Assembly (NCBI RefSeq): GCF_014207905.1
Contig: NZ_JACHLB010000003.1
Span: 62,001-126,000, forward strand
Source of the DNA: Flavobacterium notoginsengisoli
Lineage (GTDB): Bacteria; Bacteroidota; Bacteroidia; Flavobacteriales; Flavobacteriaceae
DNA: 64,000 bases
Direction of reading: 5' to 3'
A program made the position numbers and the translations under genes. This document shows positions 1 to 7,347 of this stretch, piece after piece. The notes beneath the pieces were generated by a model, which had not been told where the DNA came from, ran no database searches, and saw nothing but the letters and a program-made list of their open reading frames with translations. Positions within the stretch are counted from its first letter, which is position 1; every line of letters starts with the position of its first letter.

Positions 1-1
1 T

Positions 2-58
2 TCCAATCTTGGTAATGCACGAAGATTAATGAGAATATCTACTGACTTAATGGCTTAA
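2..58 (+). CDS. C-terminal tail of an unidentified gene cut by the window start
   Basis: The frame is open from base 2 to a TAA at 56-58 and encodes 18 residues ending RRLMRISTDLMA. The codons look natural, and the stop lies just before the predicted promoter of the MutS-like gene, which fits the end of an upstream co-oriented gene. The tail is too short to assign a family, and chance openness over 57 bases is quite possible. Confidence 0.3.
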   Translation, partial: SNLGNARRLMRISTDLMA

Positions 59-62
59 AAGC

Positions 63-70
63 TATATTTG
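63..70 (+). promoter_or_regulatory. Putative -7 box for the MutS-like gene
   Basis: TATATTTG matches the Bacteroidota -7 consensus TAnnTTTG and ends 20 bases before the start codon at 91, leaving a short leader. No clear TTG lies at the -33 distance, so this is a partial match. Confidence 0.4.
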
Positions 71-90
71 TATTTCAAGCCAATTTTAGA

Positions 91-1863
91 ATGAAAGCAT
101 ATCAAGTCAAAGTCAATACTTATTCAGAAATATATCATAAAACCAACAAAAAATACAACAGCATAAGCCTTTTGAGGTTATTAAGTATTTTTCTTTTATT
201 GTTTTTCCTGTTTAACTACATTAAAACAAACGAAATACTTTATGTACTATTAGCTGTTCTATCTTTTGCTGGTTTTATTGTTTTAATGAGAATTCATTCT
301 AAATTATCTTTTCAAAAACTACTGGCAGATACGCTTTTAAAAATTAATAAAAACGAAATCCTCTTCTTAAAAAGAGAAAAAACACCTTTTGAAAACGGAA
401 TTGAATTTATCGATTTTCATCATCCGTATGCTTACGATTTGGATATTTTTGGAGAACATTCTTTATTTCAAAATTTAAATAGAACCGCTTCATTTATTGG
501 AAAAAAAACACTTGCCAATTTATTATTGCATACACTTCCTGAATCTTCTATCTTAGAAAATCAAGAAGCAATAAACGAATTAAAAAACAAAATCGATTGG
601 AGACAAGAATTTCAAGCTCTAGCAATTATTGGTGAGGATTCCAAACAATCTTATGAAGCTATAAAATATTGGTCTTCTTTTAAAAACAACAATTTACCTA
701 AAGTTTTAGTTGCATTATCCATTATTTTTCCAGTAACATTTTTTGGGTTTTTAACGGCTTATTTCATCACTTCAAAAGTCATTTTACTTTCTTATCTGAC
801 TTATATTTTTATTGCCAATATGATCGTTTTAGGATTTGCTTCAAAAAGAATTCGATCTGAAATAGCAAAGGCAGATAACATCGATACAATCATCAAACAA
901 TACGGCTTATTAATTGAAAAAATCGAGAATGAATCTTTTCAATCAAAAAAATTAATTCGTTTACAAGAGCAATTAAATTTCAAGAACGCAAAAGCAAGTG
1001 AGCATTTGAAACAGCTTTCGGAATTGTTCTCAAGAATGGATACCATAAATAATTTATTTACAACTACTTTATTTAACGGAACATTCTTATTTAACCTTCA
1101 TGTTTTAAGAGCACTTTTAAAATGGAAAGAAAATTATGCTTCTGAAATTAATAACTGGATTTCTATCATTGGAGAAATTGAAGCCTTAAACAGTCTTGCT
1201 AATTTAGCCTACAATAACGAGGATTTTGTGTTTCCAGAAATTAATTCGGAATATATTATAGAGTTTAAAAATTTAAGCCATCCGCTATTAAATCCAGCAA
1301 CAAGAATTGGAAATGACACTCAATTTCATCCGCAATCATTCGTAATTTTAACAGGTTCGAATATGTCTGGAAAAAGTACCTTTTTGAGAAGTTTAGGCAT
1401 CAATATGGTATTAAGCGGAATTGGCTCAGTAGTTTGTTCCTCAGAAGCTAAAGTCCATCCACTTCCAGTTTTGGTTTCAATGCGTTTATCAGATTCGTTG
1501 TCTGATTCTGAATCGTACTTTTTTGCTGAAATTAAACGTTTAAAACAGATCATGGATGCCCTTGAAAATCAGCCTGCTTTTGTTTTATTAGATGAGATTT
1601 TAAGAGGTACAAATTCTGATGACAAAAGAAACGGAACAATTGAGGTGGTAAAGAAAATAATTTCTAAAAAAGCAATCGGCGCCATAGCTACACATGACAT
1701 TGAAGTTTGCTTAACAACAAACGAATTTCCAGAAATTCTAACCAATCAATGTTTTGAAGTAGAAATTAAAAATGACGATTTACATTTCGATTACAAACTC
1801 CGAAACGGAATTTGTAAAAACAAAAGCGCAACGTTTTTAATGCAGAAAATGAACGTGATTTAA
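91..1863 (+). CDS. Membrane-anchored MutS-family ATPase
   Basis: A 590-residue protein whose C-terminal third is a MutS-type ABC ATPase: Walker A TGSNMSGKST at residues 421-430 and Walker B VLLDEI at about 498-503, followed by RGTNSDD. It lacks the N-terminal mismatch-recognition domain of MutS1 and is shorter than MutS1 or MutS2 (about 800-860 residues). Four hydrophobic stretches (about 24-43, 48-66, 205-225 and 229-250) suggest two transmembrane hairpins flanking a cytosolic loop, with the clamp-like helices (about 260-390) and ATPase in the cytoplasm. Short MutS-related proteins are common in Flavobacteriia, but their role is unknown to me. Classical mismatch repair is unlikely. The family call rests on the ATPase motifs; the function is open. 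Confidence 0.85.
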   Translation: MKAYQVKVNTYSEIYHKTNKKYNSISLLRLLSIFLLLFFLFNYIKTNEILYVLLAVLSFAGFIVLMRIHSKLSFQKLLADTLLKINKNEILFLKREKTPFENGIEFIDFHHPYAYDLDIFGEHSLFQNLNRTASFIGKKTLANLLLHTLPESSILENQEAINELKNKIDWRQEFQALAIIGEDSKQSYEAIKYWSSFKNNNLPKVLVALSIIFPVTFFGFLTAYFITSKVILLSYLTYIFIANMIVLGFASKRIRSEIAKADNIDTIIKQYGLLIEKIENESFQSKKLIRLQEQLNFKNAKASEHLKQLSELFSRMDTINNLFTTTLFNGTFLFNLHVLRALLKWKENYASEINNWISIIGEIEALNSLANLAYNNEDFVFPEINSEYIIEFKNLSHPLLNPATRIGNDTQFHPQSFVILTGSNMSGKSTFLRSLGINMVLSGIGSVVCSSEAKVHPLPVLVSMRLSDSLSDSESYFFAEIKRLKQIMDALENQPAFVLLDEILRGTNSDDKRNGTIEVVKKIISKKAIGAIATHDIEVCLTTNEFPEILTNQCFEVEIKNDDLHFDYKLRNGICKNKSATFLMQKMNVI

Positions 1864-1872
1864 TGATCAATT

Positions 1873-1921
1873 GATAATTGATAATTGATAATTGTTAATT
1901 GTTAATTGTTAATTGTCAATT
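1873..1921. repeat. Heptamer tandem array (GATAATT/GTTAATT/GTCAATT)
   Basis: Seven contiguous 7-bp units: GATAATT three times, GTTAATT three times, GTCAATT once. It starts 9 bases after the stop of the MutS-like gene and runs into the stop codon of the convergent HxlR gene at 1920. The unit pattern GNNAATT recurs at 15561-15609. Confidence 0.85.
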
Positions 1922-2333
1922 ATAACCCTTCTTTCATTTTTCTAATTCCTTTTTCTATAAAAGCAGCTTTATTTTGTTTTGCTTTTTCTAGCACAAGTTT
2001 TCTTTCTTCTGGGACTTCGTAGTATTTCTCAGCCCATAAACTGATTTCTACTATAACAGGAAATAGTTCAATTCCCTTTTCTGTCAATTGATACAGCACT
2101 TTTGCTTTGCTATCTGGATGATCTAGCTTCGTAATTAGATCATTCTCTTCTAAAACCAAAAGTCTGCTTGCCAAAATATTGGTCGCAATTTTTTCTTCCG
2201 ATTTTAAAAAGTCACCATAAGTGCATTGTTTTTTAAACATCAAATCTCTAATAATCAACAGTGACCATTTATCTCCCCATATCTCTAATGACCTATTTAT
2301 AGGGCAATCCGATCTTTTTTTAGAAGTTTTCAT
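1920..2333 (-). CDS. HxlR-family transcriptional regulator
   Basis: A 137-residue winged-helix protein with the typical HxlR opening: Cys10-Pro, then LEIWGDKWSLLIIRDL (about residues 16-31) and a wing region ending in a helix that would dimerise. The start at 2333 (MKTSKK) is preferred over an upstream ATG at 2402, because that extension would cross the operator repeats and matches no HxlR N-terminus. HxlR proteins often sense electrophiles or quinones through an N-terminal cysteine such as Cys10. The gene is divergent from the SDR gene at 2456, and the space between carries two palindromes, so it probably represses both itself and that oxidoreductase. The inducer is unknown. Confidence 0.9.
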   Translation of the reverse strand: MKTSKKRSDCPINRSLEIWGDKWSLLIIRDLMFKKQCTYGDFLKSEEKIATNILASRLLVLEENDLITKLDHPDSKAKVLYQLTEKGIELFPVIVEISLWAEKYYEVPEERKLVLEKAKQNKAAFIEKGIRKMKEGL

Positions 2334-2351
2334 AAAATATTTTAAAAATTT

Positions 2352-2400
2352 ACTTGCATTTTGCAAGTAATTAATATCTTTGTACTTGCAAAATGCAAGC
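2352..2400. promoter_or_regulatory. Two palindromic operators between HxlR and SDR genes
   Basis: ACTTGCATTTTGCAAGT at 2352-2368 is a perfect inverted repeat with 7-bp arms. ACTTGCAAAATGCAAGC at 2384-2400 is the same with one end mismatch. The centres are 32 bp apart, about three helical turns, so dimers could bind the same face. The first overlaps the -33 element of the SDR promoter and the second its start site, as expected for repressor sites. Confidence 0.75.
2354..2382 (+). promoter_or_regulatory. Promoter for the SDR gene
   Basis: TTG at 2354-2356, an 18-base spacer, then TATCTTTG at 2375-2382, matching the Bacteroidota TTG/TAnnTTTG promoter. The start site would fall near 2389, giving a leader of about 65 bases before the ATG at 2456. 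Confidence 0.7.
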
Positions 2401-2430
2401 AAATTTATTTAATATTCTTAAACAAAGCAA
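2400..2430 (-). promoter_or_regulatory. Promoter for the HxlR gene
   Basis: Read on the minus strand, TTG (2430-2428), a 20-base spacer and TAAATTTG (2407-2400) match the consensus. Transcription would start near 2393 and cross both palindromes before the start codon at 2333, allowing autoregulation. Confidence 0.55.
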
Positions 2431-2455
2431 ATTATACACTTTAAAATCAACAAAA

Positions 2456-3223
2456 ATGGACTTAAAAGGTAAAACAATATTGATTACTGGAGGTGCTTCA
2501 GGAATAGGTTTAGAATCTGCAAAACAGTTTTTAGCAGAAGGTGCCAAAGTAATTATCACGGGAAGAAACAATGAAAAGTTGGATATTGCCAAAAGGCTTT
2601 ATCCGCAAATAACTGCCATTCAAAATGATGTTGCCGATGCTGAACAAGCGCAACAACTCTACACGCAAATAGAATCTTTGGGCGGAATTGATATTCTTTA
2701 TAACAATGCAGGAGTTGCAAATCCGACAAATAACTTGGCCAAAACAAACGATAAAATTACTGAAATGGCAACTTACGAAATGAATATTAATTATCTGGCA
2801 ATTGTCAGATTGAACAATTTATTTCTTAAAATGCTTCAAAGCCGACCAGAGAGCGCGATTATCAATACCACTTCTGTATTGAGTTATGTCCCATCAAATT
2901 TAGCTCCGACATATTCTGCTACCAAAGCGGCACTTCGTTTCTATACTGCTTCTCTAAGAAGTCATTTAGAAGTAGCTAAAACCAATGTAAAGGTCTTCGA
3001 ATTATTACCTCCGTTAGTTGCTACAGAAATGGCAAAAGGCATCGATGCTAAAACCATAACGCCAGAAACGCTTGTAAAAGGATTAGTGGACGGAATTCAT
3101 AAAAACAATTACACCATTCGCGTAGGCGATACAAAAGTGATTTATTTTTTAAGCCGATTTTTTCCAAAAACTGCTTATAAACTAATTAATCCTTTGAAAA
3201 ATAGCATCAAATTATCAGCATAA
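2456..3223 (+). CDS. SDR-family oxidoreductase (DltE-like)
   Basis: A 255-residue classical short-chain dehydrogenase/reductase. It has the Rossmann glycine motif TGGASGIG (residues 11-18), NNAG at about 83-86, catalytic Ser140 and the YxxxK pair Tyr153/Lys157. It probably uses NAD(P)H to reduce a carbonyl substrate in the cytosol; the substrate cannot be read from the sequence. The start at 2456 (MDLKGKT) is chosen because it gives the normal SDR N-terminus; an in-frame ATG at 2393 sits at the predicted transcription start. It is divergent from an HxlR regulator and followed after 11 bases by a thioesterase, suggesting a small inducible operon for detoxifying a reactive compound. Confidence 0.9.
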   Translation: MDLKGKTILITGGASGIGLESAKQFLAEGAKVIITGRNNEKLDIAKRLYPQITAIQNDVADAEQAQQLYTQIESLGGIDILYNNAGVANPTNNLAKTNDKITEMATYEMNINYLAIVRLNNLFLKMLQSRPESAIINTTSVLSYVPSNLAPTYSATKAALRFYTASLRSHLEVAKTNVKVFELLPPLVATEMAKGIDAKTITPETLVKGLVDGIHKNNYTIRVGDTKVIYFLSRFFPKTAYKLINPLKNSIKLSA

Positions 3224-3234
3224 ATAACATCAAT

Positions 3235-3678
3235 ATGGAAAATAAAAGATTACTGTTTCTTCAAAGTTTTATTGGAAAACATTTTACTGGCAGCCCCTCG
3301 CCTTTTGCACATTGGTTAAACGGAAAAGTGATTTCTGTAGAAGAAAAAGCAGTTCAGTTTGAGTTTGAAATCAGAAAAGAGATGACCAATCCAGTTGGAA
3401 TGCTTCACGGAGGCGTTACCGCAGGAATGATTGACGATTGTATCGGAGTAAATTTTATGGTTTTAGGATTAGAAAAATTCTATCCGACAATCAATTTATA
3501 TATAGATTATTTTAATCCTGTTTTCGAAAATCAAACCGTTATTGTTACTACGAAATTGGAGAAACTTGGCAAAACAATCATTAATATTAAAGCAGAAGTT
3601 ACCAATAAAAACACTTCGAAAATTGTGGCGCAAGCAAGTGCTAATTTAGCTTTGAGCGATTTTAAAATTCCAAGTTAA
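3235..3678 (+). CDS. PaaI-family hotdog thioesterase
   Basis: A 147-residue single hotdog-fold protein. Residues 55-71, GMLHGGVTAGMIDDCIG, match the HGG active-site segment of PaaI/YbgC-type acyl-CoA thioesterases, with Asp67 or Asp68 as the likely acid. The length is normal for the family. It begins 11 bases after the SDR stop and is probably co-transcribed with it under HxlR control. The acyl-CoA substrate is unknown. Confidence 0.85.
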   Translation: MENKRLLFLQSFIGKHFTGSPSPFAHWLNGKVISVEEKAVQFEFEIRKEMTNPVGMLHGGVTAGMIDDCIGVNFMVLGLEKFYPTINLYIDYFNPVFENQTVIVTTKLEKLGKTIINIKAEVTNKNTSKIVAQASANLALSDFKIPS

Positions 3679-3697
3679 AATGCCTTTGAAAGAAAAA

Positions 3698-3730
3698 AGC
3701 TTTGTCAAAGTTCTAAACTTTGACAAAGCT
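3698..3730. repeat. CTTTGTC palindromic intergenic repeat, copy 1
   Basis: Inverted repeat with arms AGCTTTGTCAAAGTT and AACTTTGACAAAGCT around a 3-base loop, between convergent genes. There is no T-run after the stem, so it is not a canonical terminator. Other copies are at 13309, 38007, 40650 and 61504. Confidence 0.85.
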
Positions 3731-3743
3731 GAAACCCATAATC

Positions 3744-3767
3744 TTGTCATTTCGACGAAGGAGAAAT
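3744..3767. repeat. Half copy of the TTGTCATTTCGAC intergenic repeat
   Basis: TTGTCATTTCGAC followed by GAAGGAGAAAT matches one arm of the full inverted repeat at 40530-40635. Both occurrences sit beside a CTTTGTC palindrome. Confidence 0.65.
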
Positions 3768-3781
3768 AATAAACTACAATT

Positions 3782-3802
3782 GGAATTTGGAATTTGGAAT
3801 TT
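3782..3802. repeat. Heptamer tandem array (GGAATTT x3)
   Basis: Three contiguous GGAATTT units lie 16 bases from the 3' end of the antiporter gene (minus strand). This is the same 7-bp period and AATT core as the arrays at 1873 and 15561. Confidence 0.7.
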
Positions 3803-3817
3803 AAAAAATTGAACAAT

Positions 3818-5419
3818 TTACTCTTCATACATTTCCATCCACAAACGAGTTTCTTCCAAATCCAATTCTTTTTCGATTTTACGGAATATTTCTTCGTTTA
3901 CAGAACCAAACTTATGCATGGATTCAAGTTTTGCTCTTTCTACATTTAAAAGGTCAATTTGAATCTTGGTGAACTCATTAAAAATTTGTCCGCCTAGCAC
4001 TTTTCCATTTCCAAAAAAGTTAGAAGGAAGCTCCGTTTTTTGTAGTCGGTTAAATTTTACTTCGTATTTGCTTTTAATATTATGCAGTAATTCATCATCT
4101 AATAATGAAAAGTTATCTTCAATATGGGCAATTGTTTCAGAAACAATGACATTTCTAATATTATATTCTTCAGCAAGTATCGAATAACGCTCAATTTTTA
4201 ATTTCTTGATAAGCCAAGGAAGTGTAAGACCTTGAATTACTAAAGTTGAAAGTATTACACAGAAAACTAAGTATATAATTAAATTTCGAAGCGGGAATTC
4301 TTCTGTTTTGTTCAACATTAGCGGAAGCGCTAAAGCCGCTGCCATAGAAACCACACCACGCATTCCAGACCATCCAAAAATGATCATATTTCGATAATCG
4401 AATTCTTCCTTTTCACGAATCTTTTTACTCAACATTCTTGGAATAATCGTTGCCGGAATAACCCAAAGGAAACGCACCAAAATAACTACAAAACTAATCA
4501 CAGCTCCCCAAATAAGTAACGAATTTCCAGAGTAATTGCTGATTCCATCAATAATTTGTCTTAATTGAAGTCCGATCAAAATGAAAATTAAACCGTTCAG
4601 AATATTATTTAAAACATCCCAAATGGTATTCGTCATAATTCTACTCTCATGAGAAAAAATAGTTCCAGATCTCGCCGCTAGAAAAAGACCCGTTGCTACA
4701 ACTGCCAAAACTCCTGAGCCTTCAAAATGTTCTGCAATTAGATAAGAAGCAAATGGCGTTAATAACGTTAGTGTTACTTCAATAATATCATCGCAGACAA
4801 ATCTTTTATGGATATAATACATAATGTAACCAACTGCCAAACCTATTGCGATACCCAACACTGACATTAAAACAAAGTTTAGGCCTGCTTGCCATAAAAC
4901 AAAATTTCCAGCCGTAATGGCCATAAGAGCATATTTATATGCCACAAGACCACTTGCATCGTTTACTAAACTTTCTCCTTCAAGAATAGCAATTAATCTC
5001 GGGTTAAGTCCTAAACCTTTTGTAATAGCCGTTGCTGAAACTGCGTCGGGTGGCGAAACAATTGCACCCAATAAAAAGGCTAACGGCCAAGAAATATCAT
5101 CTATAAGCCAATGTGCTACAACAGCAACTAATCCTGTTGTAAAAAAAACCAAACCAACGGCTGCTAAAGTTATTGGTCGAACAGATTGTTTAAAGTCGGA
5201 CCAGCTTGTATGCCACGCCGCATGGTATAACAACGGCGGCAGAAATATTACAAATACTACTTCTGGACTTAAAGCAATAACGGGAAGTCCTTGAAAAACA
5301 CTAATAACAACCCCACATAAAACCAAAACAATCGGAATTGGAAAATTATATCTTTTACTAACAAGGCTCAGAAAAGCTACGCCGAAAAGCAGCATAATGA
5401 TTACGGTAATATTCTCCAT
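3818..5419 (-). CDS. CPA1-family Na+/H+ antiporter
   Basis: A 533-residue inner-membrane protein with about 12 hydrophobic helices over residues 1-410 and a charged cytoplasmic tail. The transport-site signatures are SPPDAVSA around Asp125 and ESLVNDASG with Asn153-Asp154, the ND pair of electroneutral CPA1 exchangers (NhaP/YjcE type). It would exchange cytosolic Na+ (or K+) for H+ in pH and salt homeostasis. The tail (about 410-533) is rich in charged helices and is probably regulatory. It stands alone on the minus strand with no visible consensus promoter. Ion selectivity cannot be decided from the sequence. Confidence 0.92.
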   Translation of the reverse strand: MENITVIIMLLFGVAFLSLVSKRYNFPIPIVLVLCGVVISVFQGLPVIALSPEVVFVIFLPPLLYHAAWHTSWSDFKQSVRPITLAAVGLVFFTTGLVAVVAHWLIDDISWPLAFLLGAIVSPPDAVSATAITKGLGLNPRLIAILEGESLVNDASGLVAYKYALMAITAGNFVLWQAGLNFVLMSVLGIAIGLAVGYIMYYIHKRFVCDDIIEVTLTLLTPFASYLIAEHFEGSGVLAVVATGLFLAARSGTIFSHESRIMTNTIWDVLNNILNGLIFILIGLQLRQIIDGISNYSGNSLLIWGAVISFVVILVRFLWVIPATIIPRMLSKKIREKEEFDYRNMIIFGWSGMRGVVSMAAALALPLMLNKTEEFPLRNLIIYLVFCVILSTLVIQGLTLPWLIKKLKIERYSILAEEYNIRNVIVSETIAHIEDNFSLLDDELLHNIKSKYEVKFNRLQKTELPSNFFGNGKVLGGQIFNEFTKIQIDLLNVERAKLESMHKFGSVNEEIFRKIEKELDLEETRLWMEMYEE

Positions 5420-5593
5420 TTATTTGGTGGTAATTATTGGTTTTGGATTATAAATTGTCGGCACTAAATTACTATTTTATGACAACTTAATTTTCATCGG
5501 CTACAAAAAAAAAATGACAAGATGTGCCTTTGTCCATGTGAAGAAATAGTATAAAAAGTAAAACCTGTATGAAAACGATTTGAGCAACAATAA

Positions 5594-5627
5594 AAAAGCC
5601 GAATCTCAATTTTAGATTCGGCTTTTC
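5594..5627 (-). terminator. Rho-independent terminator after nrdA
   Basis: Arms AAAAGCCGAATCT and AGATTCGGCTTTT around a 7-base loop. Read on the minus strand, the stem is followed by a T-run. It lies just past the nrdA stop codon. Confidence 0.8.
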
Positions 5628-5634
5628 GTATTTT

Positions 5635-7329
5635 TTATGATTCACAACTGCTGCAAGAAACAAGACTCGTAACCAATTCTTTAGAAACACTCTGGCTTCT
5701 TTGGTAGTACAAACTCTTAACTCCCAATTGCCAAGCTTCGATCATTAGCCTGTTTACATCTTTAATCGCTAATTCTGCTGGAATATTAAGATTTAAACTT
5801 TGCCCTTGATCTACAAATTTCTGACGAATTCCGGCTTGCTGTACAATTTCTAACTGGCTGATTTCTTTAAATGTTTTAAAAACATCTTTTTCAGTTTGAC
5901 TTAATTGTTCCATATGCTGAACACTTCCTCCGTTCAGCATAATTCCTCTCCAAACTTCTTCATTATCTAAACCTTTTTCTTCTAGTAATTTTTTAAGGTA
6001 TTTATTTTTACGCATAAAATTACCTTTACTCAATCCAGCTTTGTAATAATTACTGCTGAAAGGTTCGATTCCTGGAGAAGTTTGTCCTAAAATAGCAGAA
6101 GATGAAGTTGTTGGCGCAATTGCCATTGTGGTTGTATTTCTTCTTCCGTAACCTTTTAGCAATTCTGGTTCTCCATAAATTCTAGCCAAATCCTGACTTG
6201 CTTTATCAGCTTTATCGCTAATATGTTTGAAAATTTCTGTTGTTTTCAATTTTGCTTCCATTCCTTCAAACGGAATCATATTTTTTTGAAGATAAGAATG
6301 CCATCCTAAAACTCCTAAACCAAGTGCACGGTGTCTTTTTGCAAATTTATTAGCAGCAGAAAGATAATAATTGCCTTCTGTTTTTTCTATAAATTCCTGT
6401 AAAACGGCATCCAAGAAAAAGATTGCTAGTTTTACTGCTTCAGTATCTTTCCATTCGTCATATAATTCTAAATTCATAGAAGAAAGGCAGCAAATAAATG
6501 ATTCATCTTGAGTAGATGGAAGCATAATCTCACTGCATAAATTACTTGCATTGATTCTAAGATTCTGATCTTTATAAACTTGCGGTTTGTTTTTATTTAC
6601 GTTATCACTAAAGAAAATATAAGGCAAACCTTTTTGCTGACGGCTTTCTAAAACTTTAGCCCAAACTTGTCTTTTTTCTGCATCGCCATCAATCATTTCC
6701 TGCATCCAATAATCTGGAACACAGATTCCTGTAAACAAGTTTTGAATCGGGTTTCCGATACTTTTTATTTTCAAAAACTCTTCGATATCTGGATGATCAA
6801 TATCTAAATAAGCGGCAAATGCACCACGACGAACTCCACCTTGTGAAATCGTATCCATAGCTGTGTCAAAAAGCTTCATAAAACTTACCGCACCACTACT
6901 CTTTCCGTTGTCTGTTACAGCACTTCCACGTTCGCGCAGTTCACCAAAATAACCAGAAGTTCCACCTCCAATTTTGGTCTGCATGATAACTTCTCCTAAT
7001 TTATGTGTAATTCCTTCAATCTTATCTGGAACGTGAACATTAAAACATGAAATCGGAAGACCTCTTTCTGTTCCCATATTGGCCCAAACTGGCGAACTGA
7101 TACTCATCCAGCCTCTTTCTATCATTTCCATAAAAGACTCTTTCAATTCTGGTTTGTAAAGTCTTTTAGAAGCAGCCGTACAAATTCTATCAATTGCACC
7201 TTCTACTGTTTCACCTTTCAAAAGATAACCGCGGTTTAAAATCTGCTCACTTTCAGAGTTTTTCCACCACATTTTGGTATCGATTGGTTGTTCAAAATTA
7301 TTTACTGGGTTTGTGTCTATCGTATTCAT
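5635..7329 (-). CDS. nrdA: Ribonucleoside-diphosphate reductase, large subunit
   Basis: Catalytic alpha subunit of class I ribonucleotide reductase, reducing NDPs to dNDPs. Visible active-site elements are redox Cys95 (LPISCFN), the radical trio Asn263-Cys265-Glu267 (SNLCSEI), a second redox cysteine at 280/281, and the C-terminal shuttle CSSC (Cys559, Cys562). A YY pair in SLYYQRS matches the radical-transfer tyrosines. At 564 residues it is about 200 shorter than the E. coli enzyme. It lacks the N-terminal ATP-cone, so dATP shut-off through this domain is not expected. It is downstream of nrdB with 18 bases between, in a two-gene operon closed by a strong terminator. Confidence 0.95.
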   Translation of the reverse strand: MNTIDTNPVNNFEQPIDTKMWWKNSESEQILNRGYLLKGETVEGAIDRICTAASKRLYKPELKESFMEMIERGWMSISSPVWANMGTERGLPISCFNVHVPDKIEGITHKLGEVIMQTKIGGGTSGYFGELRERGSAVTDNGKSSGAVSFMKLFDTAMDTISQGGVRRGAFAAYLDIDHPDIEEFLKIKSIGNPIQNLFTGICVPDYWMQEMIDGDAEKRQVWAKVLESRQQKGLPYIFFSDNVNKNKPQVYKDQNLRINASNLCSEIMLPSTQDESFICCLSSMNLELYDEWKDTEAVKLAIFFLDAVLQEFIEKTEGNYYLSAANKFAKRHRALGLGVLGWHSYLQKNMIPFEGMEAKLKTTEIFKHISDKADKASQDLARIYGEPELLKGYGRRNTTTMAIAPTTSSSAILGQTSPGIEPFSSNYYKAGLSKGNFMRKNKYLKKLLEEKGLDNEEVWRGIMLNGGSVQHMEQLSQTEKDVFKTFKEISQLEIVQQAGIRQKFVDQGQSLNLNIPAELAIKDVNRLMIEAWQLGVKSLYYQRSQSVSKELVTSLVSCSSCES

Positions 7330-7347
7330 ATGTATGCTGGGCTTGTA

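Noticed and set aside
1873..1921. CRISPR array
   Set aside because: The repeats are contiguous 7-mers without spacers, and no cas genes are present; the same holds for 15561-15609.
2393..2455. N-terminal extension of the SDR protein
   Set aside because: The upstream ATG coincides with the predicted transcription start and second operator, and the 21 extra residues do not fit an SDR N-terminus.
4917..5294. 125-codon plus-strand frame
   Set aside because: Antisense to the CPA1 antiporter's conserved transmembrane core; no start signal or recognisable protein character.
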